A stretch of DNA of 64,000 bases from Benincasa hispida (lineage: Eukaryota; Streptophyta; Magnoliopsida; Cucurbitales; Cucurbitaceae): NCBI RefSeq assembly GCF_009727055.1, contig NC_052352.1, forward strand, positions 24,155,512 to 24,219,511. Reading direction: 5' to 3'. The notes beneath the pieces are model-generated. The model searched no databases, was not told the DNA's origin, and saw only the letters and a program-made list of their open reading frames with translations. A program made the position numbers and the translations under genes. Positions 53,130 through 64,000 of this stretch are shown here, one piece after another. Within the stretch, counting starts at the first letter, position 1, and each line of letters begins with the position of its first letter.

Positions 53130-55088
53130 TGAAGGAACTCGATTTATAGAGAACCTATGAGCGGAAGTGGATCGCCTAAATCCCATTTCGATTGAAACAA
53201 ATTTTTACAGTAAATCGGTACATATTATGCATCATAACATAAATTATAGCATGCTTTTGAATAAGAAACAAGGTTCAAGAGATTATATATTTGAAGAACT
53301 CTTTTTCACATAAATTCCTCAAACTAACTCGAACTCCTCGAACAATCACGAACCCTTCGAATAGTAGCCAAACTCGAACCACAACGGAGAAGGACACTAC
53401 CACTTGATGACCTTGGTATTCTCGGTGTGAGAACCCAAGAGTGGTGGGCTCTGGCTATTTTGGTTAGGAGGGAGTTTTTTATTTGGAGGAGGAAGACGAA
53501 TGAGGAAGGACAAGCTATTGCATAGCAAAATGATTCAATCGTGTAGACTAAGAGTTTATCGCATAGGCTCTTTATTTCGTGTAGAAGACTTAGGAAGAAG
53601 AAGAAAACTGTTTTTCTTTTTATTACATTTTCCATAAAAAAAACCACTAACCTCCCACCAAGGTGGTTAGAGAGAAAAATGGATAATTATAAAATAATTA
53701 ATAATTATAAATAAATATCTTAACCAACTTATCATATTATATTTATAACCTATAGTTTTAATATTTCATCATATACAATATAAACTATAGTTATTTTCTC
53801 TATTTTATGGCATTTAATATAGATCATATTTATATTAAATTTAAGAACTATGAATCTCATTCATAGAAAATATATTTGAATCACATTCAAATATTTATTC
53901 CTCCAATTAGAAAATAATGTATCAAATACATTATATCAATTATATCATATATAATTAAATTCTCTCTTATTAATTTGAACATTTCAAATTAGCCCAAAAC
54001 CTGATTCTCAACTAAATCCTTTTGAGCTACCAAGGGGATCTTATAGACCTGTAGCTTGAAGCTTCAACTGTACGTGAATAATTAATTAAACTCTTTAATT
54101 ACATTATCCACCATCCGTTAATTGTCGGACACTTCATTAAAGACTGGCAGCTACACTCTTCGTACTACAGATATATTTATGTGTCCATTGGATATAATCA
54201 ATCAACAACACGATGACCCTTCAAAAATTTCTTGTAAGTACAGCTGGGCCAAATTACCGTTTTGCCTTTTTAGTTACATCTAACTCCTTAAGTACCACTG
54301 ATCCCTCTAATGAACAATAGATCATAGTCCCACTATGACTAAACTCCTCTCAGGCCAAGAAAGGGTGTGGCGCCACATTGTTCAAAACCCAGAATCAGTC
54401 CTTAAAGGAGCAATTTATCTACTTACCCTTGCTTCGGGGAAGGAGTGAATTCCTTCTTGTGTAGCTGAGTTTCCAACTCCCCAATCGGACGAATCCTCAG
54501 AATGGTAGGCTTGCTGAGTCGGCGATCTGACCATTCTCACCCATATAAATCAAAGGACCGCCTTCATAGGCAGGATTTTACAATTCACTCAGGATTAAGG
54601 TCATGTTACCAATGGTCATCCTAGTGAAATGAAAGTCTCTATTATGAACGATGTTATATAATGAGACTAAACATTTTGTGGTCCGGTCTTATACAAACTC
54701 CTTTGTATAGAATATCCCCGCTCGCGTGTCTAATATATGAATGATCAGGATCAGAACATTTGTTGCACTTTACAACATTTGTAACATCTATAAAGCATGC
54801 CATACTCGTAGTGTCACCAGGATAAAGTGTCCAGCCTTATCCATATACTACAGACCATTTAGGTTATCACTTAAACATGATCCACCTGTATGTCTCCACA
54901 TACATGTTTAAGTTATAATAATAATCGTGGATGTTAGTTTATTGGTTTGTAGTAAATGCAACTAAAATATCATATATTTCATAGACAAAGTGAATAAAAT
55001 ATCAAATATTATTAACCACAGAAATATTTGTTCATACAAGGTTTAATAACTATAAGACCCTACGAGATTTAGGGCATCAACCCCAACA
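53130..55088 (-). repeat. Family-B solo LTR with target-site duplication
   Basis: On the plus strand it begins TGAAGGAACTC and ends CCCCAACA, with no internal region on either side. Flanks are CGTAG (53125-53129) and TGTAG (55089-55093), a 5-bp duplication with one C-to-T change. The two flanks join into a leader sequence that is continuous in the element at 10240-10270. Confidence 0.9.
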
Positions 55089-56571
55089 TGTAGGATATGT
55101 TGACACTTTTTTTTTCACCCACTTACTATGAAATACTTCCCTCATTCACCTTGTTATTGACCCATGCAAACACTTTTCAAATGAAGCAGTCACGCTAAAA
55201 GCGACCTGAAGCCAAGCATGCATCTCACGATGTGGACTCTTGACTACGTGAGAGCTAAAAACGATATATCGAATATATCGTTAATCTCCCACTTAAGTGT
55301 TCTAAATATTTGGGTATACTTTTACTAAAGTTTGTTCCAATTAATAAAACAACCTAAGTCTAGGTGTTTATCCAAGTATAATGTTTATATTTGGATTTAA
55401 CCTACAATGTCTAGGTGATAAACCGATTTTAAAGCCTCATATCGCTCACGTATTGCTCATAAAACTAGTTAACAATGCTTAATTATTCGACCATAATCTC
55501 TAGATAAGAGGTGTTCCGTAGACCGTCAACTTAAATACCTCCAGCCTTAGACAGGATTATATACCGGTTGAGTTTGTTACCCAAGTTTTATAAGAAAACG
55601 ACCTATTTTAACTATTAAAACAAGTGGTTAACCTATGTGAGCATGCAACTTATCTTTGTTATGAATTTTAATGTCTAAACTATAACTTATAAAACTCTAG
55701 ACGTGCTTTTGCATCCATAACATACATAAAAAATCTCATGATTTAATATAATATTTATATTAAAATAATTGAAACCCTAAACATGCATACTATATATTAT
55801 AACATCTTATAACATACTTTCAATACATGTAACATGCTTCCTATGGTGGGATTTTAAATATACATGACATACTATATGCATATACAAGATTCATTTAATT
55901 ATAACATGCATCATATGTATAAAAATTAAACACAAATTGATATAGTTTAGTTTTGGCATTCTCAAGCAAACAAAGGTCTAATTATTACAATAATAAAAAA
56001 AACTGGCCCTAAAACACTTTTGGACCGCTCAAACCGTCCTGAACTGGACTCGAACCTCTCGAACCGGACCTCTAATTCTCAATATTGGGCTGAATCGGGA
56101 AAAAATCGTCGAGTACCATCAAGCATCGAGTATGGCATCGAGCATCGAGTACCATCGTGCATCAAGTATTTATCAAAATACCATCGAGTAAATGCCATTG
56201 AGTACCATCAAGTATTTACCAAAATACCATCGGGTATGGCATCGTTAATCGAGTATTTACAAAAATACCATCAAGTATGAAGAACAGTGGCTAAAAGACC
56301 AGTTTCTGCTACTCAACCTTCTACACTTCTTTCTTCAATTACAACCTAATTTCAACTCCAATGACTCTAATTGAATTATATAAACTTAATCACACATTAA
56401 GTCCCATCAATCTAGAGCCAATTACAAGAATTACAACATAACTAAAGAGAATTTAATGCCAAAACTCAGAAAAACCGTATCAGTTCATCATTTTCCATAC
56501 AACTTACGAAAAAACACCCACCAAGCAAAAATTAACTCGAATTGAATCTTATATGATACTCTGATACCCAT
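55089..56571 (-). mobile_element. Leader of the second family-A element, LTR-proximal part
   Basis: It continues leader homology from 55089 (GTAGGATATGTTGACAC), and contains a phrase rich in GGTTCG/GGTCC on the minus strand near 56000-56090 and a short-motif array at 56095-56280. The primer-binding site TGGGTATCAGAG lies at about 56559-56570 on the minus strand. Confidence 0.75.
56095..56280. repeat. CATCGAGTA-type minisatellite in the leader
   Basis: Words CATCGAGTA, CATCAAGTA and ACCATCGAGTA recur about a dozen times with TTTACCAAAAT spacers. The open frame through it (56020-56280) simply translates the repeat. Confidence 0.8.
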
Positions 56572-58557
56572 TGTTGGAATACAGAAATAAGCAGCTGAAG
56601 AAAAAAAGATCATTAAGCATTCTAATTCTTTAATTTTAACATCAAAATAAGAATGTTCACAGGGTATTAAGAAGGTTTCAACATATACCTTTGAAGATTT
56701 TCTTCAAACACAAATTTGAGCTGCAATCTTCTCCAATTGAAGTCGTGGACTACCAAGAGATATTCTCTACTATTCTCAGTCTTGAATTTGATGGTGGAAC
56801 GCACAATTGAGCTAAATTTGTGAAGGTTTTGGTGTGAGTTTTAAGAGAGGGGGAAAAAACAATTTCTGCAGAAACTAGTTTTCAACGGTCTCCATTACTT
56901 TTAATTAGCCAAAATTGAGGAGTTTTATCCTTTTTCTTCATGCAACCACTATGGAGACTGATGATGCCATTTCAAATGGACAAGATGAAGTGGGTAAGGT
57001 GTGTAAATTAGGAAGAATCCACCTCCTACTTAGAGAAGATTGGATGTTTCCACTAAGAACTCAATTTCCAATTTTAATTAATTCAAAAATAACTAAAATC
57101 TTATTTAATTAATTTAAAATTTCAAAAACCAATTTCTCAAATTGAATTAAAATTGAAAATTAATTTGATTTTAATTAAACAAATTTAATTAATTAAATAA
57201 TAATTTAATAAAAAATATTAAATTAATCACACGCCTAATTTTAAATATGAATCATATTCATGTAATTAATATCTAAATCAATATTTAAATATTATAAACT
57301 CTCCAATTTCGTTTAATTTCGATAAATTAAACCTTAATTAATTATATCAAATATAATTATACAAACCCTAATTTGAATTTGAACTATTCAAATTCAAACT
57401 ATAAATTCAATTTGAACATTTCTAATTGAAATTCAATTTGAATACTTCAAATTGATATCATCCCAAATTCATTCAATTTAATAATTCAAGGTGTTTATGT
57501 TTTACGAGCTAGTAGAGGGACCTTATGGACCTGCAGATCATGAGCTCCAACGATTCGAGATTAACTGGCTAGAACTCTTTAGACCGAATTAATCAATATT
57601 CGTTAACTATCGAGTCACACCACTATAGCTCGAGAGTTGCACTCTCCTCACTGTAGATATATTTGTATCCACTTGATTTAACCATAATTAGTAAGTCGAC
57701 CCTTCACAGGTTGTTCGTAATAACAGTTGGGTCAAATGTTGTTTTACCCCTGAAATTACGTCTTACTCCTTAAAGTTCCACTGATCCTCTAATGAACAAT
57801 TCGTTTGTGATCCAATCACTAAACAAGATCCCTCTTGGGTGAATGAGAGGGTGGAGCCCCTTGTTCAAGACCTGAATTCAGCACTTAAGAGAACAACTTT
57901 CCTTCTATTCCTAAATCGGGTAGGTGTGAATTTCTTTTTGCACCCTATGTCACCAACTATCTACCCGGGGTTATCCCCAAGCTGGGAGGCTTATTGAGCA
58001 GTGTTGTTGGACTACTCTCACCTATGCAAATCAAAGGATAATCCCGAATAAATAGGAGTTCGTAGTTAGCTCATAATTAAGATCGAGTTACCTAGGTCAT
58101 CTAAGCGAAATAGTCAGTCTTAAACACTAAACAACATTATAAAGTAAGAGTGACTTATTTCTTGATACGATCTTATGCAAACTCATTGCATAGGATACCC
58201 CCACTCTTCATGTCAATATATAAAAGAATCAGGATCACTTTGTTTGTAGCAACAGATTGTAACAACTACATAATAGACCGCATCCGATAATGTTACCAGA
58301 ATAAGGCACCCAACCTTATTCGTATACTATAGACGATTTTGGTTATTTACTCGAACTTGATCCATCTTTATGTCTCCGCATAAAGTTCAAGTATTCATAT
58401 AAAAACCATGGATCTTAGTTTATTGGATTTAGTCTTTACAAGTACAATTTACAAATTAAAAAACAACTTTATTGAAAAAATGTTGAATAACATCTCTATT
58501 GATAATAGAAAATGTTTAACTCTACAAACTAAGAGTTTTAGGACATACAACCCAACA
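56572..58557 (-). repeat. 5' LTR of the second family-A element (1986 bp)
   Basis: On the minus strand it runs from TGTTGGGTTGTATGTCC to CCAACA, followed by the primer site. It aligns with the LTR at 6520-8303 (for example GTGAAGGGT near 7348 and its complement near 57705). Confidence 0.88.
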
Positions 58558-60587
58558 CTCTGCTCCTTAGATCAGCACCAAGGGCTCTCTTCTCCTTAGA
58601 TCAACCACACATTCTCAGACCAAATTGTTCATGATAATCGTGTGAAATCAACGCGAAATTAGCATGATTTAGGGATTTTGTTACACATATTTGGTCCAGC
58701 CAAACCGGTTAAGCTCATTTAGATTGGTTCAGTTCAGTCATATCAGTTTGATTTGGTTTGGTTCATCTACTTAATTGATTCTATTGCTTAGTCCTCTACT
58801 TTTCGTTCAAGGACTTCAGCTCTATTTTTCACGTCTCTATTTAGTTTTCAGATCTTCCAAGGTCTCTATTCCATTTTCAAATTGGTTATTCGTGGGTTCT
58901 ATTTTCAGATCTTTATGTAGGTCTCTATTTTCAGCTTAGAAGTTCATGGGTTATGTTTTTAGATCTTTATGTAGATCTTGATGGGATGAAAACCCTAATG
59001 CATTGGAAGAATACACAAAGGACCATTACTCGTTATTAATTTTAGGTATTCTAAAATACCAATACACTGGAAAATTCCATAATAATTAGAGAGACCAAAA
59101 GCAAAATTCAGCCTATTGTAAAATTAGATCTTCGGTTAAGCATGCTTTAAATTGAAACTACAGAAAAGGGTAACAATTCTTACTTTCTTTAATGACTCAA
59201 ACGAAATGGCCAACTCTCCCTTTGATTGAAATCAACACCAACACAAGAGTTACCTTCCTATCCTCTGGGAACTCTTAAGGTGAAATTGGTTTGTGGGAAC
59301 CAATTGAATTTGGAATAAGTTTATAGAAGGAAGTATTTTCAAATAAGGTTCGGAACTATGAGTAATCTTAGTTGTAAGTTGAATCTGGATTCTAGGGGTG
59401 AAAAAGGGACCCGAGGAGCTACTAGAGTGAAAAGTTCCTAAGAGTTTGAGATGAGTGGCTAAAATGTTTTTGGAACTAAAACGTTTTTAAACTGTTTTGA
59501 TTACAACATTTACCGAAAGCATGTTTGCGAAAATAATTCTCATGCCTACTAGTTTTATAAAGTGGTTTCCAAGCAAGTTTGAATTGTGATTTGAATGCAT
59601 GCATATTGTTGAAAAACTATTTACATATGTTGATTTTATCCAGCATGCGTTATCATCTTTAAAGCCATGTTGTATATGTGTTATACTGTACATGCTTTAA
59701 AGAGAAAAGTTGTTTATAAATAATGTTGGTAAAATGTGTTGCCGAAGTACAAGGAGAAGGCATCCACCCAACTAGTTACTAAAGTACAAAGAGAAAGTAT
59801 CTATTGGTACTGAAGTACGTTTGAGAAAGTACCAAGCCAAAGGGATACTGAAGTACGTTGGAGAAGGTATCCTAGTAACTCGATATTGAAGTACAAGGAG
59901 AAGGTATCTGAGCAGTAGTACCTAATGTGGCCACAGGTGATTAAAGTCAGAGATTGAGCAAAAGGGTTCTCTCTGGACTAGTAGTTGGTGTTGGGATTAT
60001 TTTACCAGTTATACAGTATTTTGATTTGAGAAATGATTTTACTGTTTTATGTTTAAAGCAGTTTTATATAATTTACGCTTGGAAAATATTTATGCTGCAA
60101 AAGTTTATATTTCAGATAAAACTATTTTCTGAAATTATGCATGAGAATTTACTATGTTTTCTCGGTCACTCACTGGGCGTAAGCTCACCCCGTTTTCAAA
60201 TGTTTTTGTTTTTCCTCCCCACATGTAGCGGTCAAATCCTCTGAAAACAGCTCAGTATCTGCTCTGCCACTAAAGGACCAAAAGACCTGTAACCGTTTGC
60301 TAGGTGGTTACAGTTAATATTGTACACATGTTGCTATTGTTCATATAGGGACTAGGGTTTGTGGGTTTTGAGACTTGTAAATCTAGTGTTGTAATGACTC
60401 CAAACATATTATGTTTCTAAGTTAATAAATTGTGGGCCTAAAGACATCCCGTTGTATATGAATTGTATTTGGTATCAGAGTTATTCCGCAAGAGTTTTTA
60501 GGAAGTAAGTGTCAGCCTAAGGGTTGATAACTACTGTAGTCACGCCCTTCTCTAGGTTAAGAGGGTGGTCTGGGGCGGGGTGTGACA
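58558..60587. repeat. Repeat debris including an LTR/Gypsy-like fragment
   Basis: 58558-58960 contains GGTTCAG/GGTTTGG-rich sequence like the copia leaders. From about 58970 to 60587 the sequence looks like a Gypsy LTR: a GAAGTAC minisatellite, TCACTCACTGGGCGTAAGCTCACC near 60168, a polyadenylation-like region near 60420, TTTGGTATCAGAG at about 60469, and an end GGGGCGGGGTGTGACA at 60587. I cannot fix its orientation or ends. No coding region is present. Confidence 0.5.
59740..59918 (+). repeat. Five-unit GAAGTAC…GAGAAGGTATC repeat
   Basis: Five diverged units of roughly 29-38 bp, each with (T)ACTGAAGTAC followed by GGAGAAGGTATC or a variant. Confidence 0.8.
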
Positions 60588-62520
60588 ATAGGTAATATGA
60601 CCGGAATCCTGAGTGAGTTGTGAACTCTTGTCTATGAGGGCGGTCCTTTGATTTGTATGCTAAAATCATGTTTGATAAGTATATAAACATATATGCTAAA
60701 ATCATGTTTGTTATATAAAAATAAGTTATTCCCAACAACATCTTTTTCTCTCGACAAAAGCTTTTCAAACATTTCCAAAGGGTAGGTTTTCTCTTTTCCC
60801 TTTTTCTTTTGTTTTTTTTTTTCATTTTGTAACAATTTATTTAGAATATAATTAATTGATTTATTAATTAACTAATTAATATTAATTTTAAAAAAATTAA
60901 TATAATTACTTATTTTAATAAATAAATAAAAATCTACTAAACTATTTATCTAATTTATTTTTACAAATAAAAAACTAATTTTAATATTAGTTATTTTTAA
61001 CTTAGTATAAGTATTGTTTTTTAATACTACTTTTAAGTAATTGTCCAATTAAAATTAATTTATTATTAATTAATCTATTAAAACTATACGGACTATCAAA
61101 GTTAATTTCATATGATAAAAACAAACATAATTTGTTATTTACAAATCCTAACAACATTCCATGCACAATCAAATATAACAATTTTTTCTAGTAATTTTAT
61201 ATAGAGACATGTTATTTTCATATATTTTTCTATCAAACATCTATAAAACTTTAAACCAAACGTCCTTATGAGTCAAGTTGTTAATTGGTAATTATTTAGC
61301 GTTTAACCATGGAAAAGGCACAACCATTTTTGCCGTGGTTAATTGGCAATAAATATGATATACTTTAAGTAGAGCATAAATTAGGATATAACTTATGATT
61401 TGAAAGTTCAACGATTGTAATTTTGTATATGACTTACTATTTTATAAAATAGTTTATTAATTATTTGAGCAATAAACTTTATCCTAACAACTTCAACATA
61501 GTTTAATTGATTAGTAGCATCATGAGTGATCATTAAAGATAGATACTTAGGTCTCTTCTCATCTATTGGATTTTTTTTTTTTTTTAATTTGTACCTTATT
61601 TTCCCTAACTTTTCTTTTCCTATTAGTTCTTTTTGTATATAACATGTATTCAAATTTCATATATTGTTAATTATAAATCTAGAAAGTGATCTCCGATCCC
61701 CTTACCTTTAATAAAAGATTTATAATGGCGGTTACATTGGTATATCAAATAAAAGTGAAGCAGGAGACATCTCACAATCTAGATTCCTCACAATGGACCC
61801 GTGCTTAGAGATTGTTATAATAAAGAAATGTAAAACTGATATTTATCATTAATTTTGAATCTATTTGCACTATGTAATTATTATTCAAATTTGTGAAACA
61901 CCGAGTTTCTATATTTTGGGATATCACAAATTGTTTAACTTTCAAATTGGGGTGATATTGATCTACATCTCTATTGGTTACCAATTAATACCTAATATGT
62001 GGATTTTTATTATGTTAATCACATGACATATCATTTTGAAATTCACTCTAAAACAAACATAAGTTTCAAACTATATACTAAGAGTACTTAACAAATTCTA
62101 CATACATAGAACTGGATTCACTATACACGTACAAATCCACATCCCAATTATTATTTTATGTTGTGTGTATTTAAATACAACTTAAAGTTTACTAGTGAAT
62201 TTGGTCAAAGTTAAGTGAGTAACATGCCATCATTTTTAAATTTATTGCCAAATAAATTCATAGTTGTGGGCATTTTGAATCTTTATACTGAAAATTCAAA
62301 TATAATTTTTGGTTTACCATATAAATTTTGAAACTTTAATCTTTAGGTTTGTGTTTGGTTTCTACAGCTTAATCTTTAGGGAAGTTTTAAATTTCATTAT
62401 TTAATATTCCTTTTTAATTATGCTGTTTTTTAATTTTATAAAAGATTTTAATTATGCCAAATTGTTAACGCTATTATTACAGATCACAAATGAGAAAAGA
62501 GTTATTGGGTATAGAGTTGC
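60588..62520. repeat. LTR fragment joined to an expanded copy of the 47.6-48.5 kb block
   Basis: 60592-60655 is a family-B LTR fragment in the plus orientation (reverse complement of about 3375-3440). A 19-bp phrase starting TATGCTAAAATCATG is duplicated at 60656 and 60694. From 60676 the sequence follows 47656-48528, with about 920 extra bases (61485-62403). It breaks off at GAGTTGC, just before the place where the tRNA-Gly lies in the other copy. Confidence 0.85.
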
Positions 62521-62521
62521 N
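62521..62521. other. Single ambiguous base (N)
   Basis: The only N in the window. It sits exactly where similarity to 48528 stops and an LTR fragment begins, so it probably marks an assembly join. Confidence 0.95.
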
Positions 62522-62597
62522 CTCCACATAGATGTTTAACCTTAGATCTTAGTTTATTGATTTTTGTAAATAAATGCAACTAAATGTCGAATAAAAT
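62522..62597 (-). repeat. Short LTR fragment
   Basis: It resembles the family-B LTR near 3709-3800 and 54890-54990 (CTTAGTTTATTGATTT, AAATGCAACTAAATGTC). Confidence 0.7.
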
Positions 62598-64000
62598 ATT
62601 ACTTATTTTAATAAATAAATAAAAATCTACTAAACTATTTATCTAATTTATTTTTACAAATAAAAAACTAATTTTAATATTAGTTATTTTTAACTTAGTA
62701 TAAGTATTGTTTTTTAATACTACTTTTAAGTAATTGTCCAATTAAAATTAATTTATTATTAATTAATCTATTAAAACTATACGGACTATCAAAGTTAATT
62801 TCATATGATAAAAACAAACATAATTTGTTATTTACAAATCCTAACAACATTCCATGCACAATCAAATATAACAATTTTTTCTAGTAATTTTATATAGAGA
62901 CATGTTATTTTCATATATTTTTCTATCAAACATCTATAAAACTTTAAACCAAACGTCCTTATGAGTCAAGTTGTTAATTGGTAATTATTTAGCGTTTAAC
63001 CATGGAAAAGGCACAACCATTTTTGCCGTGGTTAATTGGCAATAAATATGATATACTTTAAGTAGAGCATAAATTAGGATATAACTTATGATTTGAAAGT
63101 TCAACGATTGTAATTTTGTATATGACTTACTATTTTATAAAATAGTTTATTAATTATTTGAGCAATAAACTTTATCCTAACAACTTCAACATAGTTTAAT
63201 TGATTAGTAGCATCATGAGTGATCATTAAAGATAGATACTTAGGTCTCTTCTCATCTATTGGATTTTTTTTTTTTTTTAATTTGTACCTTATTTTCCCTA
63301 ACTTTTCTTTTCCTATTAGTTCTTTTTGTATATAACATGTATTCAAATTTCATATATTGTTAATTATAAATCTAGAAAGTGATCTCCGATCCCCTTACCT
63401 TTAATAAAAGATTTATAATGGCGGTTACATTGGTATATCAAATAAAAGTGAAGCAGGAGACATCTCACAATCTAGATTCCTCACAATGGACCCGTGCTTA
63501 GAGATTGTTATAATAAAGAAATGTAAAACTGATATTTATCATTAATTTTGAATCTATTTGCACTATGTAATTATTATTCAAATTTGTGAAACACCGAGTT
63601 TCTATATTTTGGGATATCACAAATTGTTTAACTTTCAAATTGGGGTGATATTGATCTACATCTCTATTGGTTACCAATTAATACCTAATATGTGGATTTT
63701 TATTATGTTAATCACATGACATATCATTTTGAAATTCACTCTAAAACAAACATAAGTTTCAAACTATATACTAAGAGTACTTAACAAATTCTACATACAT
63801 AGAACTGGATTCACTATACACGTACAAATCCACATCCCAATTATTATTTTATGTTGTGTGTATTTAAATACAACTTAAAGTTTACTAGTGAATTTGGTCA
63901 AAGTTAAGTGAGTAACATGCCATCATTTTTAAATTTATTGCCAAATAAATTCATAGTTGTGGGCATTTTGAATCTTTATACTGAAAATTCAAATATAATT
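62598..64000. repeat. Apparently identical copy of 60905-62307 (offset 1693)
   Basis: Every stretch I compared is identical at an offset of 1693 bases, including an 81-codon chance frame (61653-61408 and 63346-63101). The copy runs off the window. The left limit is sharp: base 62597 differs from 60904. Confidence 0.95.

Larger units (their letters stand above)
49453..58557 (-). mobile_element. Second family-A Ty1/copia element, heavily deleted, carrying a nested solo LTR
   Basis: Minus-strand order: 5' LTR (58557-56572), primer site, leader (56571-55089, then 53129-52627), a stub of gag, broken pol (about 52560-49600), polypurine tract, and only about the first 23 bp of the 3' LTR. The leader is interrupted by a family-B solo LTR. 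Confidence 0.82.

Noticed and set aside
61408..61653. 81-codon minus-strand frame present twice (also 63101-63346)
   Set aside because: Identity is explained by the whole-block duplication; the diverged copy of the block at 48.4 kb lacks this part, and the product is unrecognised.

Overview
This is an AT-rich nuclear window from a flowering plant, almost certainly a eudicot; a cucurbit is only a weak guess. Spliced genes, long intergenic spacers, nested Ty1/copia elements and a nuclear-type tRNA-Gly all fit. There is no sign of bacterial, plastid or mitochondrial coding.

Layout. (1) 1-15060 is a retrotransposon nest. An old, broken minus-strand Ty1/copia element (family B) has its 3' LTR at 1932-3905, pol at about 4015-6519 and 12984-13560, and gag at 13561-14498. 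It is split by a plus-strand element of a related family (A, 6520-12983) flanked by a perfect 5-bp target duplication CTTTG. Family A kept a broken gag but lost pol. (2) 15061-44600 is the gene-bearing part: a small DUF4050-type gene (minus, 16865-19406), an alpha-class phospholipase D closest to PLDalpha3 (minus, 20575-24998), RDR6 (minus, 26081-30003), the DEAD-box helicase UAP56/RH15/RH56 (plus, 35666-40087) and an intronless 282-residue gene with an RRM-like C-terminus (plus, 43752-44600). I could follow the exon structures of the PLD, RDR6 and UAP56 genes with consistent phases to products of 811, 1196 and 427 residues. (3) 44601-49452 is AT-rich spacer with a tRNA-Gly(UCC)-like gene. (4) 49453-58557 is a second decayed family-A element on the minus strand. 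Its leader carries a family-B solo LTR (53130-55088) with a nearly perfect target duplication. (5) 58558-64000 is repeat debris, including a Gypsy-like LTR fragment and a block that appears twice around a single N at 62521.

How the genes relate. RDR6 makes dsRNA for trans-acting and secondary siRNAs, which fits a repeat-rich setting in a general way, but nothing here shows functional linkage to its neighbours. The DUF4050, PLD and RDR6 genes lie head to tail on the minus strand; UAP56 and RDR6 are divergent across about 5.6 kb.

Most notable observations: a 24-nt match to the Nextera mate-pair junction adapter embedded just upstream of the PLD gene (25135-25158), which is a probable assembly artefact; a 1.4-kb apparently identical duplication beside the N; dense arrays of a 16-bp palindrome in the untranslated leader of the copia elements; a GC-AG intron in UAP56; and a tRNA-Gly whose 5' acceptor strand carries two extra bases. 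I did not find a convincing wholly new gene system. The palindrome arrays are the closest thing to an undescribed structure.
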